Source: Tubiluchus corallicola
Lineage: Eukaryota; Priapulida; Priapulimorpha; Priapulimorphida; Tubiluchidae
Length of the DNA stretch: 64,000 nt
NCBI GenBank assembly: GCA_030141605.1
Contig: JAQGDQ010000265.1
Span: 216,001-280,000 of the forward strand
Direction of reading: 5' to 3'
This document shows, piece by piece, positions 45,435 to 54,769 of this stretch (the first letter of the stretch is position 1; each line of letters opens with the position of its first letter). The notes beneath the pieces were generated by a model, which was not told the origin of the DNA, searched no databases, and was given only the letters and a program-made list of their open reading frames with translations. The translations under genes were made by a program, and so were the position numbers.

Positions 45435-45500
45435 AAGCAAGTGGCAATAGCGGGCTTTAAGTACACTCTTTGAGCAAGTATAAAGCCCGCCATTGCTTCT
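45435..45500. terminator. Bidirectional terminator hairpin
   Basis: GCGGGCTTTA (45450 area) pairs with TAAAGCCCGC at 45481-45490, extended by outer AAGCAA/TTGCTT pairs, followed by a T-rich run. It lies between convergent fucosidase genes and could stop both. The rest of 45422-45761 shows nothing else. Confidence 0.7.
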
Positions 45501-45761
45501 TTGTCTGTGTAATACAAAGAAGCAGGGGAGCGCAATAAGTTTAAAAAGGCCTTATAACAGGCGTTCTCTTTATGCGTGTGAAGAGAGGTGTCTTTGTGCA
45601 GAACGGATGGTTTAAGCCTGTCGCAATAGATTATCTAATTTAGTGTCAATCCAAAGTAGGAGACACCCGTATTATTTTATTTCCCGGCTAAAGTGGGTTT
45701 TCTTTCAAACTTTCCCTTAATAATCTGATAAGCCCTTTTGTCACGCGAAGGCTTCGTCCCT

Positions 45762-46859
45762 TTATTTAATTCTTTTGCCTGCTTCTTTTAGTGCTTTTAT
45801 GTCCTCTTCAGGGAAAGAGCCGTCAGCTTTTGGCCCGACATTTAGAAGTAGGTTTGCATTTATTTTTCTAGCATTTTCTAGCATTTTAATTATATCATCG
45901 GCCGTTTTATGATTCCCATCGTGTTTTTTACTGTACCCCCACGCGTGAGGTTGTAATGTGTTGCATATTTCGCGTGGTTTACCCTCATTTTTTTTGTATA
46001 CTGTTTTTGCTATTTCAAATTGCTGTCCAACCTTTGCATTCCCACCTCTTTCTGGTGCCATAAAATCTTCATCACCATTTGCTCCTTGTTTAAAAGATAT
46101 CAAAGCGTGAGGGGACATGCTTCGTATCAGAGCATAGGTCGAGTCAATAGGGAATAGGCTGGGACGTGCATAGTAGCCCATGATAGGGTCAAACCATATT
46201 CCTGCAATGTCGGGGTATTGGTTTAGCAGCTCTTTTAGTTGTTGATGAACAAAGTCAATATAGATTTCAAAGTCTTCATCTTTTTTGAATTTATACTCGG
46301 GTTGGGGCTCAGTGTATGCAGGCCTTCCACTAGCCCAGCCCTTTTCTCTTGAATAAAAGTAGGGGTGCTTCCAGTCAGCTCCATAAGAGTAGTACAAAAA
46401 TAGTCCAAGCCCTTTTCGTCTACAGGCATCGTAAAGCTCTTTTATTAGATCTCTCTTTGCGGGGGAGTTTAACACATTGAAATCGGTTGCTTTTGTATCA
46501 AACAGGCAGAAGCCATCATGGTGTTTTGTAGTGATTGTTATATACTTCATCCCGGCATCAATTGCGATATCTGTTATTTTATCGGCATTGAAGTTTTCAG
46601 CAGTAAATCTGTCTTTTAGTTTTGCATATTCCGCCACAGGAATAGTGTCTCTTAATTGAACCCATTCTCCTTTTTCTAAAATACTGTATAGGCCATAGTG
46701 GATGAACAGCCCATATTGCGCATCTTTAAACCATTGCAGGTTTGCAGCTTTTGGGTTCTCCCTGTACTCTTTTTTATAGTTCTGCAAATAGGATGGTACT
46801 TTTTTTGAACATCCGGCTAGTAATAAGAGTATAACAGGTATTAGAATAAGTTTTTTCAT
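45762..46859 (-). CDS. Alpha-L-fucosidase, GH29 (second), lipoprotein
   Basis: A 365-residue GH29 enzyme, shorter than the first because it has little beyond the catalytic barrel. The start MKKLILIP gives a lipoprotein signal with lipobox LLAGC; an upstream in-frame ATG at 46886 would only lengthen the leader. Motifs: YGLFIHYGLYS, KHHDGFCLFDTKATDF and GIWFDPIMGYY with the likely nucleophile Asp about 224. Probably anchored to the outer membrane. It points toward the first fucosidase and is divergent from the sulfatase. Confidence 0.94.
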   Translation of the reverse strand: MKKLILIPVILLLLAGCSKKVPSYLQNYKKEYRENPKAANLQWFKDAQYGLFIHYGLYSILEKGEWVQLRDTIPVAEYAKLKDRFTAENFNADKITDIAIDAGMKYITITTKHHDGFCLFDTKATDFNVLNSPAKRDLIKELYDACRRKGLGLFLYYSYGADWKHPYFYSREKGWASGRPAYTEPQPEYKFKKDEDFEIYIDFVHQQLKELLNQYPDIAGIWFDPIMGYYARPSLFPIDSTYALIRSMSPHALISFKQGANGDEDFMAPERGGNAKVGQQFEIAKTVYKKNEGKPREICNTLQPHAWGYSKKHDGNHKTADDIIKMLENARKINANLLLNVGPKADGSFPEEDIKALKEAGKRIK

Positions 46860-47110
46860 TATGTTTATATGTTTTATAAATATCATCGTTTGTTTGCTAT
46901 TTTGTAAAGTATAAGATTTAAAAGATATTCAATAATATAAAAAAATCATGCAATTTATTTTAAATTTGAAAATGGTTAAATTAAATGTAGTTTCGTCAAA
47001 TATATTAAATGTATTTCTGGAAAGCAATAAGAAATGAAGGTGAGTTTTTGGAAAAATACTTAAATCTGCCGGAATGAAGATAGAGGATAAAATTATTAAA
47101 TAGACTATAT

Positions 47111-48580
47111 ATGTTAAAAATTATGTTTAGTGGCTACCTGTTTTTTGCCGCACTTTTATTAGTGCCAACTTCAGTTATATCTATGTCATCCTCACAGTCT
47201 AAAAAAGAGAGAGAGCAACCGAATATTATATTTTTGTTTGCAGATGACCAGGCATATAATACGATTCATGTTTTAGGTAACCGTGAAGTGATAACGCCTA
47301 ATCTAGATAAGCTGGTTGAAAGCGGAGTAACTTTTACCCATGCTTATAATATGGGAGGGTGGAGTGGTGCGATTTGTGTAGCTTCACGAACAATGCTTAA
47401 TACAGGGCGCACTATTTGGAATGCACGCAAGATAGAAAAGCATTTGTCCCAAAGAGATTCGGTTTATATGTCACAGATGTGGGGGAACGTTATGGCTAAT
47501 GCCGGTTATGATACTTATATGGCAGGTAAGTGGCATATAAGAGCTAAGGTAGAAGACTGTTTTGAGTATATGGGCACCAAGCGGTCGGGAGGTATGCCTA
47601 ATCAGACTCCTGAGGGATATAATAGGCCGCTTCATGAAAACGATACAATCTGGCAACCGTGGCATAGGCAATATGGGGGATTCTGGAAAGGTGGTAAGCA
47701 CTGGAGTGAAGTATTGGGAGACGAGGCGGTTGACTTTATTAGTACGTGTAGGGAGCGTAAGAATCCATTTTTTATGTATGTGGCCTTTAATGCTCCCCAT
47801 GATCCGCGCCAGTCACCCAAGAGTTGTGTTGACATGTATCCTCTCGAAAATATTGAGGTGCCTAAAACATTCCTTCCTGAGTACCCTGATAAGGATGCGA
47901 TAGGGTGTGATAGGGAGTTGCGTGATGAGAAGCTGGCTCCTTTTCCCAGGACTGAGCACGCCGTTAAAGTTAACCGTCAAGAGTATTATGCGATCATTAC
48001 GCATATGGACAGGCAGATCGGGCGTATTATGGAAGCGTTAGAGAGTTCGGGACAAAAGGATAATACTTACATTTTTTATAGCGCAGATCACGGCTTGGCG
48101 TGTGGAGAGCATGGCTTAATGGGCAAGCAAAGTATGTACGATCACAGCATGAGATCTCCATTGATTGTGATTGGGCCAGATTTACCTAAAAATAGGCGAA
48201 TTGATTTGGATGTTTATATTCAGGATATTATGCCATCGACAATAGAGCTAGCAGGCTTTGAAAAACCTTATTATGTGGAGTTTAATAGTTTGCTGCCTCT
48301 TGCAAAAGGGGTGCAAACCCGAAGCTCGTATAAGTCAATCTATGGAGCATATATGGACAAGCAGAGAATGATCAGAGCTGAAGGCTATAAGTTGATCGTG
48401 TATCCACAAATAGCAAAAATGAAGTTGTTTGATCTTACTAATGATCCTTTAGAGATGAATAACCTGATCGGTAATGAAGAGTATTCAGCAAAAGCAAAAG
48501 AGCTGTTTGCCCGATTATTGATAAAACAGGATGAGATGGGAGATGGCCTGGACTTAAAAGGTATTTTTAAGGAGGATTAG
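47111..48580 (+). CDS. Type I sulfatase, exported
   Basis: A 489-residue arylsulfatase-like hydrolase that removes sulfate esters, most likely from the same glycan attacked by the fucosidases. A hydrophobic leader (about residues 5-25) indicates export. NIIFLFADDQ (metal-binding Asp 45/46) opens the domain. The formylglycine motif is CVASR (Cys 89 to Arg 93) followed by TMLNTGR, a CxAxR type needing an anaerobic-type or other maturase not seen here. GKWHI and a SADHGLACGEHGLMGKQ block complete the active site. The start may instead be ATG 47123. Confidence 0.94.
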   Translation: MLKIMFSGYLFFAALLLVPTSVISMSSSQSKKEREQPNIIFLFADDQAYNTIHVLGNREVITPNLDKLVESGVTFTHAYNMGGWSGAICVASRTMLNTGRTIWNARKIEKHLSQRDSVYMSQMWGNVMANAGYDTYMAGKWHIRAKVEDCFEYMGTKRSGGMPNQTPEGYNRPLHENDTIWQPWHRQYGGFWKGGKHWSEVLGDEAVDFISTCRERKNPFFMYVAFNAPHDPRQSPKSCVDMYPLENIEVPKTFLPEYPDKDAIGCDRELRDEKLAPFPRTEHAVKVNRQEYYAIITHMDRQIGRIMEALESSGQKDNTYIFYSADHGLACGEHGLMGKQSMYDHSMRSPLIVIGPDLPKNRRIDLDVYIQDIMPSTIELAGFEKPYYVEFNSLLPLAKGVQTRSSYKSIYGAYMDKQRMIRAEGYKLIVYPQIAKMKLFDLTNDPLEMNNLIGNEEYSAKAKELFARLLIKQDEMGDGLDLKGIFKED

Positions 48581-48754
48581 AACATACCTATAAAGCTACT
48601 ATTTTCATAGTCTCAGACAATTATTGTTTTTGTAATTCATCTTGAAAGCTTATCTAGCTGTTCGGTATTGTCCCGTCTGCTTTGAAGCTTTATCCCTGAG
48701 TTACCCCTGTATATAGAATAAAAGAGTAGTAAGTGTAATAGCACAAAAACTATA

Positions 48755-49864
48755 TTATTCGAATAGTAGTTCTACTTTAAGGTTTTCTGTTCCTCCGATA
48801 AACATATTTTCAACAATAAAGGGGACTCTCTTTCCGGCTTTTTGAGAAATCTGAGTTTCTGAATTTGCGGGAATTACTATTTTATTACTATTCTTTGTTG
48901 ACAGTGTGAATTTTATGTCAGAGTTATTTTTAACGGAGTAAACGGCCTCTTCCCTTCTCGCTGACCTACTGGTGACTTTACCTTCTCCTACCACCACACA
49001 AGCTTCAAAAATAGCTTTTAAGAATTCCTCTTTACCGATGAGAGTGTTGGTGAAGAATGCAACCGTTCTTTGATCAAACATTGCCTCTTTTATAGCCTCT
49101 TCTGAGCGGTCTTTTGCAAATACTAGGGTCATGGGGCGATGGTATTTATCCAGGTTATACATTTTTGACACCACACCGTGAATATCTGAGTTCCCTGTTA
49201 CAGCAAGATTTTTTTCTATACACCAGTCCAGAGCTATAGGGTACCATTCTACTTCATTGAAGACTTCGATCCCATGTATCAACCCTTTTTCGTACAGTTC
49301 CTGGTGTATATTCCACCACATTGTAGTGTCGGGTTGTTGTGCTTTCCATCCCGGGTGGTTCCACTTAATAAAAGCACCCTGTCTGGCGGCCTCTTTAAAA
49401 GCGTCCATGTAGTCTTCAGTATTTAGAGGGTTTACATCATTCACAAACAGGGCATTAAAGTGCCCGGGAGGCATGCCTCGTGAAATTTCACCGCCACGCA
49501 CAAGAATGATATTCTTTTCCAAAGCTCTGCCCAAAGCAATATCGTATGGGGAGTTATGGTCTCCTCCTACAAATCTTTTGGAAGGGTTGTTTTCAATATG
49601 ATCTGTTATAGAGATTGCATCCAGCCCCTCTTCCCATGCTTCATCAACTCTGAACGTGGGCCATACTGAGCCGTCGGAAAAGACCGTGTGCATATGAAAA
49701 TCACATTTAAGCGTTTTATATCCAAGAATGTCCGGTACTCGTATCTCTTTTCTTCCTGTAGCTGGTCGCCTCAGCTCTTCAGACAGGCGTATATTGTTCA
49801 TGTCCTGAGCAAAAGAGGAGACTACAAAAAGAGTGGTAATGGCAATAACAGTAATACGTTTCAT
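48755..49864 (-). CDS. Exported PHP-domain phosphoesterase-like protein
   Basis: A 369-residue protein with signal peptide (cleavage near SSFAQ). The PHP metal site is visible: HMHTVFSDGS (His 57, His 59, Asp 64), SITDHIE about residue 92, and GNSDIHG further on. PHP proteins use a multi-metal centre for hydrolysis, often of phosphoesters. Exported versions are common in Bacteroidetes glycan loci, but the substrate is not known. Convergent with the sulfatase gene. Confidence 0.85.
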   Translation of the reverse strand: MKRITVIAITTLFVVSSFAQDMNNIRLSEELRRPATGRKEIRVPDILGYKTLKCDFHMHTVFSDGSVWPTFRVDEAWEEGLDAISITDHIENNPSKRFVGGDHNSPYDIALGRALEKNIILVRGGEISRGMPPGHFNALFVNDVNPLNTEDYMDAFKEAARQGAFIKWNHPGWKAQQPDTTMWWNIHQELYEKGLIHGIEVFNEVEWYPIALDWCIEKNLAVTGNSDIHGVVSKMYNLDKYHRPMTLVFAKDRSEEAIKEAMFDQRTVAFFTNTLIGKEEFLKAIFEACVVVGEGKVTSRSARREEAVYSVKNNSDIKFTLSTKNSNKIVIPANSETQISQKAGKRVPFIVENMFIGGTENLKVELLFE

Positions 49865-50044
49865 GATTTGTCGCGGTTTTATTGTTTTAAAATATTTTTT
49901 TGGTTATTAAATTATCAGTTTGTATTTGGGGTATATTAAATTGTTTGGGCTGTATGGGAAATACCCATCCCCTCATTTTATATAGGTTGGATAGATGTGC
50001 AGCCATTAGTCTATTATTTATTATTATAAAGCTTCTTCACGCTT

Positions 50045-50257
50045 TTAATTGTATGGGTTCTTCGGGATTATAATCCACATTACCAGATATGCAATTGTGG
50101 CGGGGATAAGAAAGCTGAATACTGCCGCAATAGCAAATATAAGCCTGAAAATAGTTACATCTGCATTGAAGTACTCTGCAAGTCCTCCACATACACCACC
50201 AAGCTTAATCATGGTAGCTGAGCGACGAAGTTTTTTAGGTTCATTTTTTTGCTCCAT
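50045..50257 (-). CDS. PspC-domain membrane protein
   Basis: A 70-residue protein consisting of one PspC domain: LRRSATMIKLGGVCGGLAEYF followed by a hydrophobic helix AVFSFLIPATIAYLVMWIIIP. Related domains in phage-shock proteins sense membrane stress. No psp partners are nearby. Between 50258 and 50586 nothing is recognised. Confidence 0.9.
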   Translation of the reverse strand: MEQKNEPKKLRRSATMIKLGGVCGGLAEYFNADVTIFRLIFAIAAVFSFLIPATIAYLVMWIIIPKNPYN

Positions 50258-50586
50258 TTATTTGGTTGTAGTTTATATATAGGGTTTCTGGTTGAATCTA
50301 AAGTGTTGACATGTTTTACAGGTTGTAGAGTGTTAATATTTTCTACATAGTTTTTGTTAAAAAGAGTTCTGTTCTGTTCTGACTTTCATCCGGTGTTTTA
50401 GCAGTTCCTAGTTACATACATGATAGCTAAGATGCACGTCAAAGCTATAAATTTTTTGAAGTTAAACAATATTAGCCGGTTGCAATTTTTGGCTGTTATA
50501 GCAAAAATCTTACGCTGATATAATGTTTGATGATTAGATGTGACTTGTTTAGTTTTCGTCTGTGTGGAAGCCCCTTGCAGGGAGCA

Positions 50587-51120
50587 TCAGTTCATAGTTA
50601 GCTTGCGAACTATTTCCCAAAGTGTAATTCCGACACAAACAGATACATTGAGAGAGTGTTTTGTGCCATACTGGGGTATTTCAATAGCTTTGTCACACAT
50701 GTCAATGATCTTTTGCTGAACCCCTTTTACTTCATTCCCAAAGATCAACGCCGATTTTTGTCCTTTTTTTGGGGTATATTCAGGTAGCGAGATGCTACCC
50801 TCTACCTGCTCTACAGCTATAATGGTGTACTCTTCTTCTTTTAGCTTTTTCACGGCGTCTTCTGTGAATTCAAAATATTCCCATGGGACAGAATCTTCTG
50901 CACCCAGTGCGGTTTTATGTATCTCTTTATTTGGGGGGGTAGCTGTAATGCCACAAAGGATAATTTTTTGTACCGATAAGGCGTCGGATGTTCTAAAGAT
51001 AGAGCCTGTATTGTTGCCACTGCGAATATTGTCGATGATGATAGTAACCGGGAGTCTTTCCGCACTTTTAAACTCTTCAGTGCTCATTCTTTTTAGTTCA
51101 TCGTTTCGTAGTTTCCTCAT
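50587..51120 (-). CDS. SpoU/TrmH-family RNA 2'-O-methyltransferase
   Basis: A 177-residue SPOUT methyltransferase. IDNIRSGNNTGSIFRTSDA (motif 1), ALIFGNEVKG (motif 2) and IPQYGTKHSLNVSVCVGI (motif 3, knotted SAM site) are all present. It modifies tRNA or rRNA; the target cannot be told. Starting at ATG 51120 (MRKLRND) fits family length; the ATG at 51156 adds 12 non-conserved residues. Confidence 0.92.
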   Translation of the reverse strand: MRKLRNDELKRMSTEEFKSAERLPVTIIIDNIRSGNNTGSIFRTSDALSVQKIILCGITATPPNKEIHKTALGAEDSVPWEYFEFTEDAVKKLKEEEYTIIAVEQVEGSISLPEYTPKKGQKSALIFGNEVKGVQQKIIDMCDKAIEIPQYGTKHSLNVSVCVGITLWEIVRKLTMN

Positions 51121-51350
51121 ATACTGTGTGCCTGTAGATTCAGGGTGATTATGCAACAGGCATGTCTGCTACTTTCCCCCGTCATAATAATAGTGAAGTT
51201 CTTATCTGCTTTTACCTGTTTTTTTGTCGAGAGCTATCTCAATGTCCTAATTTTACATCGCTTTTCTTAACCTTGGCCAAAGTCCTTAGAGTTGTAGTGG
51301 GCTTTGATATATAATATGTTGTTTGCGTTCGAGTTGTTGCCTATCATATT

Positions 51351-52325
51351 TTACTTTTTTCTGGATGTAATATAGTTGACATATTCTATAAGCGCTGTTT
51401 TATATTTTGATTCGGGATATGTGTCAAGAAGTTTTATTGCTTTATTCCTGTATAGCAGCATCATGCTTTTGGCATATTCCATTCCCCCTTTTTTCCTTAC
51501 AAATTTGATGATTTTATCAATATCTTCAGATGATTTGTCATGCTTTTTCAGAGTTTTTAATATGCTACTTTTCTCCTTTTTTTTCGATACGGAAAGTGCG
51601 TATATAAAAGGTAGTGTCATTTTTCTTTCACGAATATCGTTACCTGCTGGTTTTCCTGTAAGTTTATTCTTTTCAAAGTCGAAGAGGTCATCTTTAATTT
51701 GATATGCGATTCCGGCATGTTCGCCAAATTTGCGCATTAGCGATATTTTTTTCTCATCATTGGTTACAGAGCATGTTCCCACGGCAGCACTTGTTGACAG
51801 CAATGATGCAGTTTTTTTCTTTATTATTTCAAAATATGTCTCCTCTGTCACATTGAATTTTCGATTTTTTTCGATCTGGAGAATCTCTCCCTCACTCATG
51901 TCTTTTACAGCTACAGATATATGCTTAAGAAGGTCATAGTTGTCATGGTCAAGTGACCATAGCAATCCTTTTGCAAGAATATAGTCTCCCACAAGTACAG
52001 CTAGTTTATTTTTCCATATAGCATTAATTGAAAAGAAACCTCTGCGCTGATGCGCCTCATCTACTACGTCATCATGTAGTAATGTAGCTGTATGTAAAAG
52101 TTCAATTGTAATAGCTGCGTGGTAAGCTTTTTCATTAAATTCTCCATTCAGTTTAGCTGAAAGAAACACTAAGATAGGGCGCATCTGTTTACCCTTTCTC
52201 CTCAGTATATAGTTGATTATGATGTCAAGAATGGGGATTTTCGTTTTTGTAGCGCGCCGATAATATGGCTCAAACCCTTTTAGCTCCGATTTTATTGGTG
52301 ATTTAATATCTTGCTTTGATGCCAT
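51351..52325 (-). CDS. Long-chain polyprenyl diphosphate synthase
   Basis: A 324-residue trans-prenyltransferase that extends isoprenoid chains, probably for menaquinone side chains. The first aspartate-rich motif DDVVD is at 85-89 within LLHDDVVDEAHQRRG and the second, DDLFD, at 212-216. The residue environment before the first motif (LLHTATLLH) lacks bulky aromatics, which favours long products of the octaprenyl/IspB type, an inference from family knowledge. Confidence 0.93.
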   Translation of the reverse strand: MASKQDIKSPIKSELKGFEPYYRRATKTKIPILDIIINYILRRKGKQMRPILVFLSAKLNGEFNEKAYHAAITIELLHTATLLHDDVVDEAHQRRGFFSINAIWKNKLAVLVGDYILAKGLLWSLDHDNYDLLKHISVAVKDMSEGEILQIEKNRKFNVTEETYFEIIKKKTASLLSTSAAVGTCSVTNDEKKISLMRKFGEHAGIAYQIKDDLFDFEKNKLTGKPAGNDIRERKMTLPFIYALSVSKKKEKSSILKTLKKHDKSSEDIDKIIKFVRKKGGMEYAKSMMLLYRNKAIKLLDTYPESKYKTALIEYVNYITSRKK

Positions 52326-52534
52326 AAACGGTTAACATTAACTTTAAAGCATTCCAAAGGTAAAACTAAATGTTTTAAGGATGGAATAAATTATTAAATT
52401 TGAGCTATTAATACTTTAATTGTGATCAAAATATACTGTAAGTAGCGTTAATGTTCGACATTCACATTGCTGCTATTTTTACAGTCTCAGCATAAATGTT
52501 ATTTCTTCATATAAGAGTGAGTATGTATAATATA

Positions 52535-54619
52535 ATGAAATGTTTTAGAGCCAGTTTGTTTATGCCGTTTTTTGTACTGGCAACGGTTACTTCATGTAGG
52601 CAGGCTGCTCCTCCTAACCCGTTTGGTCCCATTCCGTCAGAGAGGCAACTTGCGTGGCACGAGATGGAGTTTTACGCTTTTGTTCATTTTAATATGAACA
52701 CTTTTACCAATATGGAGTGGGGTTATGGTGATGAGTCGCCTGAGATCTTTAATCCGTCTGATTTGGATTGTCGCCAATGGTGTCGCATATTTAAGGAGGC
52801 TGGCATGACAGGAGTTATATTGACTGCCAAGCATCATGATGGTTTCTGTCTGTGGCCTACTAAAACAACTGAGCATTCTGTTAAGAATTCCCCCTATCGC
52901 AACGGAGAGGGTGATATAGTAGAAGAGTTGGCGGAGGCATGCAAAGAGTATGGGTTAAAGCTGGGGGTCTATCTCTCTCCCTGGGATCGTAATAGTCAGT
53001 ATTATGGTAGGCCTGAGTATATAGAAATAATGCGTGAACAGTTGCGTGAATTGCTATCCAACTATGGAGAGATTTTTGAGGTGTGGTTTGACGGGGCAAA
53101 TGGGGGGGTAGGTTATTATGGAGGGGCAAGAGAGAGAAGAGAAATAGATAGAAAGAGTTATTATGATTGGCCAAATACTTACAAGATAGTGCGAAACTTG
53201 CAGCCTAGTGCAGTTCTTTTTAGTGATGCGGGGCCTGATGTTCGTTGGATTGGCAATGAGGAGGGGTGGTCACCAGAAACAAACTGGTCACTGTTACGCA
53301 GGGATGAGGTCTGGCCGGGTTATCCACATTATAAAGAGCTACGTGAAGGGCATGATGATGGGACGCACTGGGTTCCGGCAGAGGCAGATGTATCAATAAG
53401 GCCGGGCTGGTATTATCATGAGTCGGAAGATCATAAAGTAAAAGATATTCCCTGGCTACTTAATATTTATTACAATTCGATAGGTAGAAATGCATCGCTA
53501 CTACTAAATTTCCCAGTTGATAGAAGGGGGCTTGTTCATGAGAATGATTCAGCAGCTCTTATGGGATTGGCAAAGACAATAAAAGCGGATTTTGCTCATA
53601 ATATTGCAAAGGGAAAAAGGGTAACTGCTACATCGGATAGAGGACGTGGGTATAGTGCAAAGAATGTAGTTGATGGGAATAAAAAAACATACTGGGCAAC
53701 GGATGATAATATTACCGAAGCGTCGCTGATTATAGATTTAAAGAGAGCGACAACAGTAAATCGTTTTCTGGTACAGGAGTATATTGCTTTGGGACAGAGA
53801 GTACAAGAGTTCACACTTGAAGCGATGGCCAATGGAGAGTGGGTAGAGCTGGCATCTGAAACAACTATTGGTTATAAGCGCATTTTACGGTTTGACCCGA
53901 TAACGGCTACGAAGGTGCGGTTTAGCATAAAGAGGTCTAAAGCCTGCCCTACTATATCAAATATTGAGATATATAATGCCCCCAAAGTATTGCTAGCTCC
54001 TGATATTAGCAGGGATAAGGTCGGACGTGTGAGCATGACTACTTTTGAGCGCACCAGCGAAATAAGATATACGACAGATGGTTCAGAGCCAAATGCCGGT
54101 TCTTCTCTCTATAAAGAGCCGTTTATGCAAAAAAGGAAAGGGGTGGTCAAAGCAGTTTCTTTCGATCCAGAAACCGAAGAATCAGGCCCTGTGACAACTA
54201 CTCTGTTTGATGTCTGCAAGGCCAAGTGGAAACTTCATGACACTCAAAGTAAGCATGCGAATAAGGCAATTGATGATGATCCTTCTTCAACTTATTTTAC
54301 TAATGCAGAGGATTTTCCTGTTGATATTATTGTTGATTTAGGCGAAGAGTTGGATATTGAGGGTTTTACCTATCTGCCTGATCAGAGTAGAGGTGAGAAG
54401 GGCCTTATTTTTAATTATAACTTTTATGTAAGCATGGATGGGAAAAGGTGGGGAACCCCGGTGTCTAAGGGAGAATTTTCAAATATAAAGAGTAATCCGA
54501 TATGGCAAAAGAGGCTGTTTAAGGCCGAGAGAGGGCGATTTGTCAAGCTTCGTGCTTTATCGGTAGTAGATGAAAATGGTGTAGTAGGGATAGCGGAGTT
54601 AGGGGTAGTTACTAAATAA
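52535..54619 (+). CDS. Alpha-L-fucosidase, GH29 (third), multidomain lipoprotein
   Basis: A 694-residue enzyme from ATG 52535 (MKCFRASLFM...VTSC, lipobox Cys); upstream in-frame ATGs at 52496 and 52523 are also possible. The catalytic GH29 barrel shows AKHHDGFCLWPTKTTEHSV and FEVWFDGANGG with the likely nucleophile Asp about 186. It is followed by a discoidin/F5-8C (CBM32-like) domain, a chitobiase-like/Fn3-like linker with YTTDGSEPN, and a second discoidin-like domain at the C-terminus. The binding domains should hold it on galactose- or fucose-containing glycans. Confidence 0.94.
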   Translation: MKCFRASLFMPFFVLATVTSCRQAAPPNPFGPIPSERQLAWHEMEFYAFVHFNMNTFTNMEWGYGDESPEIFNPSDLDCRQWCRIFKEAGMTGVILTAKHHDGFCLWPTKTTEHSVKNSPYRNGEGDIVEELAEACKEYGLKLGVYLSPWDRNSQYYGRPEYIEIMREQLRELLSNYGEIFEVWFDGANGGVGYYGGARERREIDRKSYYDWPNTYKIVRNLQPSAVLFSDAGPDVRWIGNEEGWSPETNWSLLRRDEVWPGYPHYKELREGHDDGTHWVPAEADVSIRPGWYYHESEDHKVKDIPWLLNIYYNSIGRNASLLLNFPVDRRGLVHENDSAALMGLAKTIKADFAHNIAKGKRVTATSDRGRGYSAKNVVDGNKKTYWATDDNITEASLIIDLKRATTVNRFLVQEYIALGQRVQEFTLEAMANGEWVELASETTIGYKRILRFDPITATKVRFSIKRSKACPTISNIEIYNAPKVLLAPDISRDKVGRVSMTTFERTSEIRYTTDGSEPNAGSSLYKEPFMQKRKGVVKAVSFDPETEESGPVTTTLFDVCKAKWKLHDTQSKHANKAIDDDPSSTYFTNAEDFPVDIIVDLGEELDIEGFTYLPDQSRGEKGLIFNYNFYVSMDGKRWGTPVSKGEFSNIKSNPIWQKRLFKAERGRFVKLRALSVVDENGVVGIAELGVVTK

Positions 54620-54656
54620 GGAGTTGCCTCAATATAGCAGATATTAAAGCCTTTGC

Positions 54657-54769
54657 GGGGCTTGTCTCTCTATTAATATTTTTGTCAAAACTCTCATTTA
54701 ACTGACAAGTTAAGGTTTTTTTGACTCCTCAACGTGGAAGCCAGTAAGTTAAGCTTCTTTACATGTTTT
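54657..54769 (+). repeat. 113-bp target-site duplication, left copy
   Basis: Identical over all 113 bases to 56417-56529. The two copies directly abut the left and right ends of the insertion sequence. Such long duplications are a known trait of IS1634-family elements. Confidence 0.92.
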
